A stretch of 29,771 nucleotides of DNA from Dehalococcoidia bacterium (GCA_030690405.1 JAUYGU010000134.1:1-29771), one strand, 5' to 3'. Shown: positions 7,918 through 16,439, numbered from the stretch's first letter. Notes: generated by a model from the letters alone, not told the origin. Made by a program: numbers and translations.

Positions 7918-9435
7918 ATGGTTCAGCGCAACCTCAGCCGCCGATTCAGCCCTCAAGACGCTACCTTCCTGTACTTCGATACGGATGCGGCGCCGATGAA
8001 CGTCGGCTCTGTGTTCATATTCGAGGGCGAGATCCCTTTCGACGAATTCGTGGAGAGCGTGGCGTCAAAGCTCCACCTCGTGCCCCGCTATCGGCAGCGA
8101 GTTGTGCCACCCCCCTTCAACATTGGACGACCCACCTGGGAATACGACCCGAACTTCGCCATCAGACGCCACATCCACCGACTCCGCATTGAGCCGCCGG
8201 GCACGGATAGCCAGCTGGCAGACCTGGCGGCTCGGCTATACGCCGGCAGGCTGGACCGCGGGAAGCCCTTGTGGGAAATCTATATGGTCGAGGGGTTGGA
8301 AGGCGACCGGACGGGTATGATCGCCAAGACCCACCACTGTTTGGTTGACGGCGTGTCCGGCATTGAGCTCCTGATGGTAACGCTAGACCTGTCGCAGGAC
8401 CCGCCTCCCACTCCACCACCCCCCGAACCGTATGATCCTCCCACAATCCCCGACCGGCCCACTCTCTTCTTCGATGCCATCTGGGACAACGCTACCGAGG
8501 ACCTGCGGCGCTTGGCCAACTTCCAGAAAGCTCTGGTGGACCTGACAATGGGAGGCGACACCAACGGCGCACGCAACGTAGCGCGGGCGTTGGAGGTCGC
8601 GATTCCCTACTTCGCGGCGCCGGCAACGCAAGCACCCTTCGATGGCCCATTCTCCGGGGGTCGAAATCTGGCCTGCACTGAGGTTTCGTTCCAGGAGGTG
8701 CGTGACATCCGCAAGGCGTGCGGCGGCACTGTGAACGACGTAGTCCTGGCGATGCTGGGCGGCGCCCTCGGTCGCTATCTGGAGATGCACGGCGAGCCGA
8801 CTCAGGACCGGGTCATGCGGGTGCTTACGCCCGTGAACGTTAGGCGTGAGGATGAGCGGGGCACCCTGGGGAACCACATAGCGATGCTGCTAGTGGAGGT
8901 GCCCGTGGGCGTGTCGGACCCCGTGGAGCGTCTGCGCACGATCACGGAGAGGACGACGCAGCTCAAGAGGTCTCACGTCGCTGACGGAATCGAGTCAATG
9001 GCGAACCTGCTCCTGACCATGCCCGCACCTCTCGGAGCGATGCTCGGCGCAGTTGGACCTCCGCCCAACACCGTGGCGAACATCGTATGCACTAACGTGC
9101 CCGGCCCCATGATTCCTCTCTACACAGTAGGGCACCGGATGCTATCCGGTTACCCCATGCCGCCTCCGCTCTGGGGGATGGGGATCAACTGCGGGGTGAT
9201 GAGCTACAACGGGAAGCTGTACTTCGGCCTGGTGGCCGACGCCCAGGCCGCTCCGGACGTGGACCGCCTCAGGGATTTCCTGAATCAATCGTACGTCGAG
9301 CTCAGGGTCGCCGCCGGTGTCGACAGGGCAGAATCGCTCGAGACCGCCGAGGCAGCGGAGACGTCACGCAGTCCCGGAGCGGCGGCTGCTGAGCCCGGAC
9401 AAGCGGTCACAACTTCGGGACGCAGGCGCTCCTGA
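7918..9435 (+). CDS. wax ester synthase / diacylglycerol acyltransferase (WS/DGAT)
   Basis: Bifunctional acyltransferase that esterifies fatty alcohols or diacylglycerol with acyl-CoA to make storage lipid at the membrane. 505 residues from the ATG at 7918 (GGGGG at 7906-7910 as SD); an upstream in-frame GTG at 7891 is less likely because the family starts just before a SPQDATFLYFD-like motif. The active-site HHCLVDG is residues 139-145, PLWE is 117-120, and the C-terminal half has GTVNDVVLAMLGGAL and TNVPGP as in DUF1298 domains. The last 45 residues are low-complexity. No fatty acyl-CoA reductase or phosphatase partner lies beside it. Wax ester versus triacylglycerol preference cannot be read from sequence. 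Confidence 0.92.
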   Translation: MVQRNLSRRFSPQDATFLYFDTDAAPMNVGSVFIFEGEIPFDEFVESVASKLHLVPRYRQRVVPPPFNIGRPTWEYDPNFAIRRHIHRLRIEPPGTDSQLADLAARLYAGRLDRGKPLWEIYMVEGLEGDRTGMIAKTHHCLVDGVSGIELLMVTLDLSQDPPPTPPPPEPYDPPTIPDRPTLFFDAIWDNATEDLRRLANFQKALVDLTMGGDTNGARNVARALEVAIPYFAAPATQAPFDGPFSGGRNLACTEVSFQEVRDIRKACGGTVNDVVLAMLGGALGRYLEMHGEPTQDRVMRVLTPVNVRREDERGTLGNHIAMLLVEVPVGVSDPVERLRTITERTTQLKRSHVADGIESMANLLLTMPAPLGAMLGAVGPPPNTVANIVCTNVPGPMIPLYTVGHRMLSGYPMPPPLWGMGINCGVMSYNGKLYFGLVADAQAAPDVDRLRDFLNQSYVELRVAAGVDRAESLETAEAAETSRSPGAAAAEPGQAVTTSGRRRS

Positions 9436-9540
9436 AGGCTGACGCTCGGCTTCGTCACGCGGGACCAACGATTGGGCCGGTTGGTCACAGCTAGTGCACA
9501 TCAGGAAGTCCTAGCGTCTGCCAGTTCAGCGATCGGCAGT

Positions 9541-9557
9541 CCGCCGTCTTTCGGCGG
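9541..9557. terminator. hairpin between convergent genes
   Basis: CCGCCG-TCTTT-CGGCGG forms a perfect 6-bp stem in the 263-base gap between the converging WS/DGAT and cyclase genes. No U-tract follows on either strand, so intrinsic termination is uncertain. The rest of this gap shows nothing. Confidence 0.35.
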
Positions 9558-9698
9558 CACGTTGATAGCGACCCGGGCCGGGCGCACAATCCGTGAAGTA
9601 GCAGACATAACTCGTGTCGACTTGTGGTCCGCTGAGTGAGGAACTTCGCGCATCGGCTGTGGTCTGCTCCCTGGCGATGGAAGGTGGTGGGGGGTACC

Positions 9699-11048
9699 CT
9701 ACTCTCGCCAGCGCACCTCGTACAATCGCACCGGGTCTTCGAAGCCCCTCAGCACGTCCTCTCCTCGGTCGGCGAAGAGGAACCCCTTGCCCGCACACAG
9801 CCCACGGACGACGTCCGAGGCGAGGATCTCACCGCCAGTGGCGCGCCCCGCGATCCGCGCTGCCATGATCACTGCAGTCCCAAAGAAGTCGCCTGCTTCT
9901 TCGATGGGCTCCCCCGCATTCAGCCCAATCCGCACCTGCAAGAGCTCTCCCAAATTTCGGGGGTCGAGGTTCACGTTGCGTTCCTCGATCGCCCGCTGCA
10001 GCGCGATTGCGCACTCGACGGCTGCGGTTACCGAGGTGAACGAGGCCATGAAGCCGTCACCCATCGTCTTCACTTCGTCACCGCCGTGGCGCTTCAGGAC
10101 GTCGCGTGTTAACTCCTCGTGCTCGCGCAGTACGGCGCGGCCGGCCTCGTCCCCCAGGCGCCGCATCATTCCGGTGTGCTCAACCACGTCCGTGAACAGG
10201 ATCGTGCGCACGCCGGACGCTGGTCCACGGGCGGCTTCCGTCCGGCGAGGCGCAATCTCGGTCTCCATCCCCATTAGTTCGCCGATAGCATGCACAATCT
10301 TCGCCATGTCGTCGTGGGCGAGCCCGTCCAGCATCACGAAGCGGGCGCCCAGTATCCGCGCCGCCATGTCTCTCGCCGCTTCGACGCTCTGTTTGGAGGC
10401 GCCGCCGTGCTGGAGCACCAGCGTCGGCAGGCTCAGGCCGGGGAGAAGGTCAGTCACGTCGTCCTGCCGCACGGCCGCAAAGATCTGCCGGGCCACGTCC
10501 TGCGTCACGCAGGCGCGCATGTACTCAATCTGGGGACGCGCCTGCTCACGACCGAGCCCGAAAAACGTGAACACCATGTGCTCCAGAAACGAGTCCCACT
10601 CCCCGACCAGCTGGTCGAGCGCTCGCACCTGTGGCATGTCCATGAAGTCCCCCGACCGAGCCAGCGAATCGTCCAGGATCAAGTGGCTCACCCGTTCCGG
10701 GTGCCGAAGTGTGTATGTGACGGCCACCGGGCCGCTCCAGGCAATGCCGTGCAGCGCGAACGTGTCCAGGCCCAATCGGTCGACAACGGCTTCTAGGTCC
10801 AGCATCCTCGCATCGAGGGAGAAGTCCTCCACGTTGCGGTCAGAAAGCCCCGTCCCCCGCGGGTCGAACTGCACGACGCTCCAGTTCGCCGCCAGCTGGT
10901 CAAAGAAATCGCTTCCCTGCTCCCATTCCAACTGGCTGTGAGTGAAGGGAAGGCCCGGCACCCGCACAATCCAAGGGCCCTTGCCGGCGGTCCCGAAGGC
11001 GATCCGCACGCCGTCCCGGGCGGTCGCATATTGCATCCGCAGTTCCAT
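9699..11048 (-). CDS. adenylate cyclase with N-terminal alpha/beta-hydrolase-fold domain
   Basis: Two-domain protein of 449 residues. Residues 1-260 are an alpha/beta-hydrolase fold (FDPRGTGLSDR, then HPERVSHLILDDS). Residues 280-445 are a class III nucleotidyl cyclase: FTDV with metal Asp 287, KTMGD with adenine-selecting Lys 327 and metal Asp 331, then GDFFG and AARI with Arg 398. It should make cAMP in the cytosol in response to whatever the N-terminal domain binds. Two sites are unusual. The nucleophile elbow reads GIAWSG, with Ala 103 instead of Ser, and the usual Asp loop reads GGASKQ, so the hydrolase half looks catalytically dead. The transition-state Asn of the cyclase is Ile 394. 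No transmembrane segment is seen. Monocistronic, convergent with the WS/DGAT gene. Confidence 0.9.
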   Translation of the reverse strand: MELRMQYATARDGVRIAFGTAGKGPWIVRVPGLPFTHSQLEWEQGSDFFDQLAANWSVVQFDPRGTGLSDRNVEDFSLDARMLDLEAVVDRLGLDTFALHGIAWSGPVAVTYTLRHPERVSHLILDDSLARSGDFMDMPQVRALDQLVGEWDSFLEHMVFTFFGLGREQARPQIEYMRACVTQDVARQIFAAVRQDDVTDLLPGLSLPTLVLQHGGASKQSVEAARDMAARILGARFVMLDGLAHDDMAKIVHAIGELMGMETEIAPRRTEAARGPASGVRTILFTDVVEHTGMMRRLGDEAGRAVLREHEELTRDVLKRHGGDEVKTMGDGFMASFTSVTAAVECAIALQRAIEERNVNLDPRNLGELLQVRIGLNAGEPIEEAGDFFGTAVIMAARIAGRATGGEILASDVVRGLCAGKGFLFADRGEDVLRGFEDPVRLYEVRWRE

Positions 11049-11236
11049 GCCGCCAGTATCTCACATTCCGCCCCAGATCGAACCGTTACCCGATCGTGTG
11101 TGATCGCGAGCCCCGTCGCCCGGTCCAAACACTAAGACTTCGTAGTGGGAGATTGCGCCTTCCGCGGCCGCCGTGACGGGCGGCCCTCCGATGGGATATA
11201 GTCGCGGCGGCGGGACCAAGAAGGAGCCTGCGGAGC

Positions 11237-11677
11237 ATGTCTGAAGGCGAGAGACAGAGGGCAGACCAGGCGTTCCACGAACTCCCCGTCGGGACCGACA
11301 TGGGGAGCATCGAGTACACCATCTCGGAGGAGCGCGTAGAGCGGCACCTCCGGGCCACCCACCAGACGCCCTATCCGGAAAGCGACGGCGAGAAGCTCGC
11401 CCCGGTGAGTATCCTGGCCAGCGACGGCATCTGGCTCGCCGAGTCCCAATTCGACATCAGCGAGTCGGTCCACGCGGGTCAGCGGCTTGAGATCCTCAAC
11501 ATTCCCATCGTCGGCTCGCGAGTCAAGGTGAGCGGCAAGGTCGTCGACAAGTTCGAGAAGGGTGGCCGTCAGTTCGTAGTGATGGACGTGGTCTCCGAGG
11601 ACGATCGCGGCCGCGTCTTGACCCGCGGCCGCATGACGGGTGTCGCGCGCTACCGCCCGGAAGGGGGTGCGCCATGA
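11237..11677 (+). CDS. MaoC-like hotdog protein, subunit 1
   Basis: A 146-residue single-hotdog protein of the MaoC/FAS1-dehydratase-like superfamily. The middle carries the family's conserved LAPVSILASDGIW stretch, then strands ending in GRVLTRGRMTGVARYRP. It has no clear N-x-H-x-D hydratase motif, so on its own it is probably a structural or substrate-binding half. Its ATG is preceded by AAGAAGGAG, and its TGA overlaps the ATG of the next gene (ATGA). The coupling suggests a heteromeric (R)-enoyl-CoA hydratase made with the following protein, as known for two-subunit MaoC hydratases of steroid and fatty acid pathways. The substrate is unknown. Confidence 0.75.
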   Translation: MSEGERQRADQAFHELPVGTDMGSIEYTISEERVERHLRATHQTPYPESDGEKLAPVSILASDGIWLAESQFDISESVHAGQRLEILNIPIVGSRVKVSGKVVDKFEKGGRQFVVMDVVSEDDRGRVLTRGRMTGVARYRPEGGAP

Positions 11678-12105
11678 CACCACCCATCCTCGAAGTAGGA
11701 GCGGAGCTGGCGTCCGTCGCCCGCGTCGCGACGCTTGAGGACATGATCCTGTTCGAGCCGGAGGGCGAGAAGAACATCCACACGGACGACGAGGTCGCAC
11801 GGGCCGCCGGACTTCCGGCCGCCATCGCCGCGGGCGTACAGTTCATGTCCTATGTCTTTGAGATGCTCCATCGGGAGTACGGCTTCCAGTCGGTCCAGGG
11901 GACGGTGTTGGACGTGCGCATCCGGGAGCCTGTATTCGCGGGGGATACCGTGACGGCGCGCGGGCGCGTGACGGACGTGCAGACGGATGGCCCCCGGAGT
12001 CGCGTTTCGCTTGAAGTGTGGTGCGAGAATCAGCGGGGCGGGCACGTGATCGCGGGGACGGCAGAGGTCCCCTTCCGCGGCGCCGGTGAGGGAGACGGCA
12101 CGTGA
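11674..12105 (+). CDS. MaoC-like enoyl-CoA hydratase, subunit 2
   Basis: A 143-residue hotdog protein with a hydratase-2-like motif NIHTDDEVARAAGLPAAIA at residues 34-52 followed by GVQFMSYV; His 36 is the likely catalytic His. In classical (R)-hydratases an Asp lies five residues before that His. Here the position is Gly 31 with Glu at 30 and 32, so the acid-base pair is shifted or comes from the partner. The C-terminal strand has DGPRSRVSLEVWCENQRG, typical of MaoC. It overlaps both neighbours by four bases and is the middle cistron of a coupled trio. It probably hydrates a trans-2-enoyl-CoA to the 3-hydroxyacyl-CoA. Confidence 0.8.
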   Translation: MTPPILEVGAELASVARVATLEDMILFEPEGEKNIHTDDEVARAAGLPAAIAAGVQFMSYVFEMLHREYGFQSVQGTVLDVRIREPVFAGDTVTARGRVTDVQTDGPRSRVSLEVWCENQRGGHVIAGTAEVPFRGAGEGDGT

Positions 12106-13397
12106 GCGACTGGAAGGACGCGTTTGGGAAGAAGCTTGTAAGCGCGGCGGAGGCGGTCTCCGTCTTCGCTTCCGGAATGACGGCCGTGTGCAGCCTGACG
12201 GAGCCGAGTGGGCTGTGCGTGGCGCTGGGCCAGCGAGAAGATGTGGAGAACGTCACCGTTGTCTCGGCCGTGCTCCTCCCCGGCGGGGCGAGCCTCACGG
12301 AGAGTGGTCGCTTCCGGGTCATCACCGGCTTCGCGACGCCGGTGAGCTATCCGCTCCAGGAAAAGCGTCTCGTGGAGTACATCCCGTTGCAGTTCTCGCA
12401 GGCTCACCGCTGGGTGGAGTCGCAGGTGCGACCCGATGTGGTGATGGTCCGCCTGACGCCGCCCGACGCCGGTGGCATGTGCAGCTATGGCTGGGCGCCG
12501 GGCTTCACGCCGGACCTGGTTCGGCTCGCTGGGGAGCGCGGGTTGCCGCTCCTGGCCGAGATCGACGCCACGATGCCATACACCGTGTCTGAGCAGCAGG
12601 TGCCAATCGAGCGCATCACCTACGCTGTCGAGGCGTCGGCCCCGCCCGCGGGCGGCGATGTCCCCGCTCTAGCCTCAGAGAAATCGGGCGCGATGGCCGT
12701 GCACCTGAACCCCCTCATCCCGGACGGGTCGACCATCCAGGTGGGCATCGGGAGCGTGCCCGACGCGGCCGTGAGCCTGCTGGTGGACAAGAATGATCTG
12801 GGCATCCACACAGAGGTGCTGAACGAGGGGCTCATCGAGCTGATGGAGGCGGGCGTGGCGACAAACGCCCGGAAGTCGTTCCGGCCGGGGCAGGCCGTTT
12901 GCACCATCTGCGCCATGTCCGACAAGATCCACGCCTTCGTGGACCGAAACCCGAGGGTACTGGTCATGTCGTCGCGGGAGGCGCTCGACCCGCGGGTGAT
13001 CGCCCAGAACCCCCTGGTGCGCTGCATCAACTCCGCGTTCCAGGTAGACCTGCTGGGGCAGGTAAACGCGGAGACCATCGGCGGCTTCCAGGTGGCCGGA
13101 GTCGGCGGACAGCTCGACTTCTTCCGCGGCGCCGGGCTGGCCGACGACGCCCTCTCCATCGTCGTCATGGACTCGACCACTTCCGACGAGTCGCGGACGC
13201 GCATCGTGCCGGCGTTCGAGCCGGGGAGCGTGGTTACCTCGACCCGGTACGACGTGGACTACGCGGTGACGGAGCACGGGGTCGCGCGGCTGAACGGAGC
13301 GACCACCAGGGAGCGGGCGCTCGGCCTCATAAGCGTCGCCGACCCCAAGTTCCGGGACGAACTCGAGGCCGCCGCGAGGGAGATGAGGCTGCTCTAG
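12102..13397 (+). CDS. acetyl-CoA hydrolase / 4-hydroxybutyrate CoA-transferase family protein
   Basis: Family I-type CoA-transferase of 431 residues, full length. The catalytic Glu is expected at 238 in GIHTEVLNEG, the same context as the glutamyl-CoA-forming Glu of 4-hydroxybutyrate CoA-transferase. IQVGIGSVPDAAV (212-224) and the C-terminal QVNAETIGG and GVGGQLDFFRGA motifs fit the family. GTG start at 12102 lies inside the stop of the preceding gene (GTGA), indicating translational coupling with the two MaoC subunits. In that context it may activate or release the acyl product of the pathway by moving CoA to or from acetate or another acid. Hydrolase versus transferase activity cannot be told from sequence. 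Confidence 0.88.
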   Translation: MSDWKDAFGKKLVSAAEAVSVFASGMTAVCSLTEPSGLCVALGQREDVENVTVVSAVLLPGGASLTESGRFRVITGFATPVSYPLQEKRLVEYIPLQFSQAHRWVESQVRPDVVMVRLTPPDAGGMCSYGWAPGFTPDLVRLAGERGLPLLAEIDATMPYTVSEQQVPIERITYAVEASAPPAGGDVPALASEKSGAMAVHLNPLIPDGSTIQVGIGSVPDAAVSLLVDKNDLGIHTEVLNEGLIELMEAGVATNARKSFRPGQAVCTICAMSDKIHAFVDRNPRVLVMSSREALDPRVIAQNPLVRCINSAFQVDLLGQVNAETIGGFQVAGVGGQLDFFRGAGLADDALSIVVMDSTTSDESRTRIVPAFEPGSVVTSTRYDVDYAVTEHGVARLNGATTRERALGLISVADPKFRDELEAAAREMRLL

Positions 13398-13606
13398 CCC
13401 GCTTGCCGGTGAGCATGAACGGCCCTCACCCCGTGACCAGCGCCAGCGATAAGCCGTATCGTGCGACCGGATGCCGAAGGTATGCGGTAATCACCACGCC
13501 TAGAGTTTAATACAGCGCATCGGCCACTTGGGAGACGCGAGGTGTTCTGGAGGGCTGTTCTTGGAGAGCGCTCGGCGGGCACCCGCGGTCTTCACGGACG
13601 GTGCGT

Positions 13607-13625
13607 CCGGCCCCACTTGGGCCGG
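13607..13625. terminator. hairpin between CoA-transferase and desaturase genes
   Basis: CCGGCCC-CACTT-GGGCCGG, a perfect 7-bp stem with a 5-base loop, lies in the 271-base gap between convergent genes and could serve both strands. No U-run follows. A weaker 6-bp stem (GGTGAG/CTCACC, 13408-13430) sits just after the CoA-transferase stop. Nothing else is apparent in the gap. Confidence 0.4.
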
Positions 13626-13668
13626 GCAGCGCCAGGGGCAGGGCTCGGGGATATCACCCGCCCCGGCA

Positions 13669-14649
13669 CTAGGAGGGCGCCGCCGCCGGCACAAGCGATC
13701 CGTTGGGGTTCATCCTGAATGGTATCGCGCCGGCGGATATATCGGGCAGTAGGTCATCACCGATCTGGATCACGGCGCCTTCCGGCATGTCCCAACTCTC
13801 GCGCGCAGCATGACGCAGCGCGGCGCGGCTCTCAAGACCCAGGGCCTCATAGGTCGGGTTGAGGACCTCATTGACCACCTGCCTCGCGGAGTCGATGCCA
13901 GTTGAGAGGACCGCAGCGATAAAGGCCTCGGCGTTCGGTAGCTTCACTATGGGCATTCGGTAACGTTCGTACACGTCCCACATCGCCTGCAGGGCCTTAT
14001 CGGGCCAGAAGCGGAGGTAGACGCGGGTAATCTCCCGGAATACGCCCTCGTGAAAGCCTTCGTCGATCGCCAGGACGCCGCACACCCCTGCGATGGCCGG
14101 GTACTCCGCTCGGCCCTCGGAATCCTTCGGGCAGCCGTACTCTTGCCACAGCCGCTTCTGCATCTCCTGGTAGTTTCGCTTGGTCTGACGCTCCTGGGCG
14201 ATCGCATACGCAGCACCGCGCTCAGGGGTGGCCTCATGGCCCGTCTGCCGCTCGAACGTCCAGACGTCCTGGCCGCACTGGTACGAGTACTCGCTCATCT
14301 CCTTGTGGGAGTACAGCCCGGAGTCCGTGAGGCAGTACCAGAGCGCCTTGCTGTGTCGCATCTCGTCGTAGACCCACTGGGTGTAGATGTGCCGGGTGCT
14401 GAGGCTATCACCAGAGGCTTGGATGGCCATCACTGCGTAGTCCTCGATGAAGGACTCAACACCGAAGTCCCCGAGGAGAATCTCACGTGATTCCGGGCTA
14501 ACGTGGCGCGCGTAGTCCGGCATATGGACCCGCTGCGGCAGGTGCTTGGCGACCCAGCGCGGCCCTCGGGCAAAATAGCGGGCGTAGATCTCCCCTACGG
14601 CTTTCTGGATGGCGGTGTTGCGCCCCTCCAGCGTCCAGGGATTGCTCAT
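13669..14649 (-). CDS. acyl-ACP desaturase-like diiron protein
   Basis: Soluble ferritin-like diiron desaturase of the stearoyl-ACP 9-desaturase family, 326 residues. The first iron ligand half is VESFIEDY (Glu 65) with DEMRH at 95-99; the second is an Glu in AQERQTKRNY (about 153) with DEGFH at 196-200. These give the two E/ExxH-type ligand sets needed to activate O2 and insert a cis double bond into an acyl chain, so the organism is likely aerobic. The length fits the bacterial family. ATG 14649 begins MSNPWTLEG and looks like the natural N-terminus; a GTG at 14685 would add 12 residues with no family signal, and neither has a strong SD. Transcribed alone. Confidence 0.82.
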   Translation of the reverse strand: MSNPWTLEGRNTAIQKAVGEIYARYFARGPRWVAKHLPQRVHMPDYARHVSPESREILLGDFGVESFIEDYAVMAIQASGDSLSTRHIYTQWVYDEMRHSKALWYCLTDSGLYSHKEMSEYSYQCGQDVWTFERQTGHEATPERGAAYAIAQERQTKRNYQEMQKRLWQEYGCPKDSEGRAEYPAIAGVCGVLAIDEGFHEGVFREITRVYLRFWPDKALQAMWDVYERYRMPIVKLPNAEAFIAAVLSTGIDSARQVVNEVLNPTYEALGLESRAALRHAARESWDMPEGAVIQIGDDLLPDISAGAIPFRMNPNGSLVPAAAPS

Positions 14650-14950
14650 CTGATATGTCACTGCTGGTCTTCTCCAATCGCCCACCGATCCGCGTTGGCA
14701 GACAGCTCACGGGCACCGTGAAACAACGCTCGGGCATGGGGATGGAAAGGGGTTCGGCCAATTCGCGTACGACGGACGGCTACCGGCTTTCGCGGGCCCT
14801 CAGGGACCGGCGCGTCTTATTCTCACCTAGCTATTGTACGCCACCACCTGGCCTGCCACCAGAAGCGACACCGCGTCGGGGCGTTATCGGACAGCGCCTC
14901 CTTTCGTCGGCCGAAGGGAGTCACGGCCCGAGCGGTCCAGATACCCGTAG
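14650..14950. other. non-coding stretch upstream of the desaturase
   Basis: About 300 bases without a supportable gene. A TACAAT box on the minus strand (14833-14838) is a possible desaturase promoter element. The right-hand end may contain further, unrecognisable remnants of the molybdoenzyme relic that follows on the plus strand. Confidence 0.4.
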
Positions 14951-15190
14951 CCGTTCTCTGCGTGCGTCCAGCCGGGCCAGGTGATCATGTACCACGCCTG
15001 GGAGAATTTCCAGTTCCGGGGTGGCATGGGTCACCGCAACGTCATCGCCAGCCCGCTCAACCCGGTTGAGATGGCAGGCGACTACTTCCACATTCACCCG
15101 GCGCCTGCTATCATGCAGCCCGGTCAGAGCGACCGTGAGACGCGGGTGGAAGTGGCCCGGTTCAACCCCGGCATGCCGGAGCCGCCGTAA
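14951..15190 (+). pseudogene. C-terminal relic of a DMSO-reductase-family molybdoenzyme
   Basis: About 79 residues after an in-frame TAG (14948-14950) match the end of type II DMSO-reductase-family alpha subunits such as ethylbenzene dehydrogenase and steroid C25 dehydrogenase. Segments are VQPGQVIMYHAWENFQF, then SPLNPVEMAGDYFHI and SDRETRVEVARFNPG, closing at TAA. Nothing upstream encodes the roughly 900 residues that bind the Mo cofactor, and there is no beta or gamma subunit gene nearby. It is therefore a degraded 3' end left by a deletion. A GTG at 14981 could start a 69-residue ORF, but I do not believe it is a functional gene. Confidence 0.6.
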
Positions 15191-15267
15191 GCCCCGCGCG
15201 TGTCGGGGGAATGCGGCGGGGAGGTACGGCTATTCAGGCTAGAGGCTGGACGCAGGAGATCTCCTCG

Positions 15268-16434
15268 ATGCCCTCTTCCCGACCACAACCCGAGGTTGAA
15301 GTCGCCGTCATCGGCGCCGGCGCGGTTGGCCTCGCCATCGCCGCGGTTCTCTCAGAACACCGTTCGGTGGCCGTCATTGAGCGGCACGATAGCTATGGCA
15401 GGGAGAACAGCTCACACAACAGCGGGGTGATCCACGCCGGTCTGTATTATCCCGCGGACTGGCTCAAGACCACCCTCTGTGTAGAGGGCAATCGCCTTCT
15501 CTACGCTTGGGCTGCCGAGCATGGCGTCAGGGTCCGCCGCACAGGCAAGCTCGTGCTGGCGCTGGCCGAGCCGGAGATTCCGGCGCTTGGTGAACTCGCC
15601 GAGGCCGCGCGAGCCAACGGCGTGCCCGACCTGCGGATGCTGCGAAAGGGCGAGCTTCAGTCGATGGAGCCGGCGATCCGCAGTGCGGCCGCGCTGTACT
15701 CCGGCTCGTCCGGCGTGATCGACCAGATGGAGCTGATGCGCTCATACGTTGCCGTGGCGCGATCAAACGGGGCCCACTTCGCCTTCAAGCATAAGCTGAC
15801 CGGACTGAAGCGTCTGTCGTCCTGGTTCGAGGTACGGGTCGAGGGGCCGGATGCCGGCGAGGTCACGCTGACTGCGGCCTCGGTCGTCAACGCAGCCGGT
15901 TTGGCGGCCGACTCGGTAGGCCAGTCGCTGGGGTATGACCCGGACGGCGGGCAGGGCAACCCGCCGTTCAGGCAGACGGCCAACAGAGGCTGCTATTACG
16001 ATGTCGTGAACCGCGAGAAGGCCGCCGGCATCGCCCATCTCATCTATCCTCTGCCCCACAGCGACCGGTCCGGGCTTGGTATTCACGTGACGGTGGATGT
16101 AGACGGTGACGTTCACCTCGGTCCCGACAGCGAATGGCTGGATGAGGGTGCGAGGCTGGACTTCCGCATAACCGACGACCGCCGGCTCGCGTTTCTTCAG
16201 GCGGCACGTCGCTACTGGCCGGCGCTAGAATCCGAGGATCTCGCCCCCGGGCAGGTAGGCTACAGGCCCAAGCTTTCGGGACCGGCGGGGCCGCCTGCCG
16301 ACTTTCTGATCTGGTTCGACCGCGGGTACGTACACCTGGGCGGGATCGAATCTCCCGGCATGACCGCGAGTCTGGCGATCGCAAGACGGGTCCGCGAAGT
16401 CATCGAACGAGGAGAGGGCAGTACGTCGCCTTGA
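15268..16434 (+). CDS. FAD-dependent oxidoreductase, L-2-hydroxyglutarate oxidase-like
   Basis: DAO-superfamily flavoprotein of 388 residues. The Rossmann dinucleotide motif VAVIGAGAVGLAIA spans residues 12-25. The next conserved block, HNSGVIHAGLYYPADWLKTTLCVEG, is the diagnostic substrate and flavin region of L-2-hydroxyglutarate oxidases (LhgO/L2HGDH), and the C-terminal flavin loop is GGIESPGMTASLAIA. It should oxidise L-2-hydroxyglutarate or a similar 2-hydroxyacid, passing electrons to O2 or quinone. I chose ATG 15268 because AGGAG lies at 15254-15258 and the family starts shortly before the Rossmann motif. The in-frame upstream start at 15211 adds 19 residues without family signal. No operon partner. 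Confidence 0.85.
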   Translation: MPSSRPQPEVEVAVIGAGAVGLAIAAVLSEHRSVAVIERHDSYGRENSSHNSGVIHAGLYYPADWLKTTLCVEGNRLLYAWAAEHGVRVRRTGKLVLALAEPEIPALGELAEAARANGVPDLRMLRKGELQSMEPAIRSAAALYSGSSGVIDQMELMRSYVAVARSNGAHFAFKHKLTGLKRLSSWFEVRVEGPDAGEVTLTAASVVNAAGLAADSVGQSLGYDPDGGQGNPPFRQTANRGCYYDVVNREKAAGIAHLIYPLPHSDRSGLGIHVTVDVDGDVHLGPDSEWLDEGARLDFRITDDRRLAFLQAARRYWPALESEDLAPGQVGYRPKLSGPAGPPADFLIWFDRGYVHLGGIESPGMTASLAIARRVREVIERGEGSTSP

Positions 16435-16439
16435 TCTCA

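Noticed and set aside
13500..13694. Short ORFs between the CoA-transferase and desaturase genes
   Set aside because: Pro/Arg-rich, no ribosome binding site, overlap a terminator-like hairpin.
14981..15190. A 69-residue ORF as an independent small gene
   Set aside because: Its sequence is the tail of a much larger molybdoenzyme and family similarity continues upstream of the start codon.
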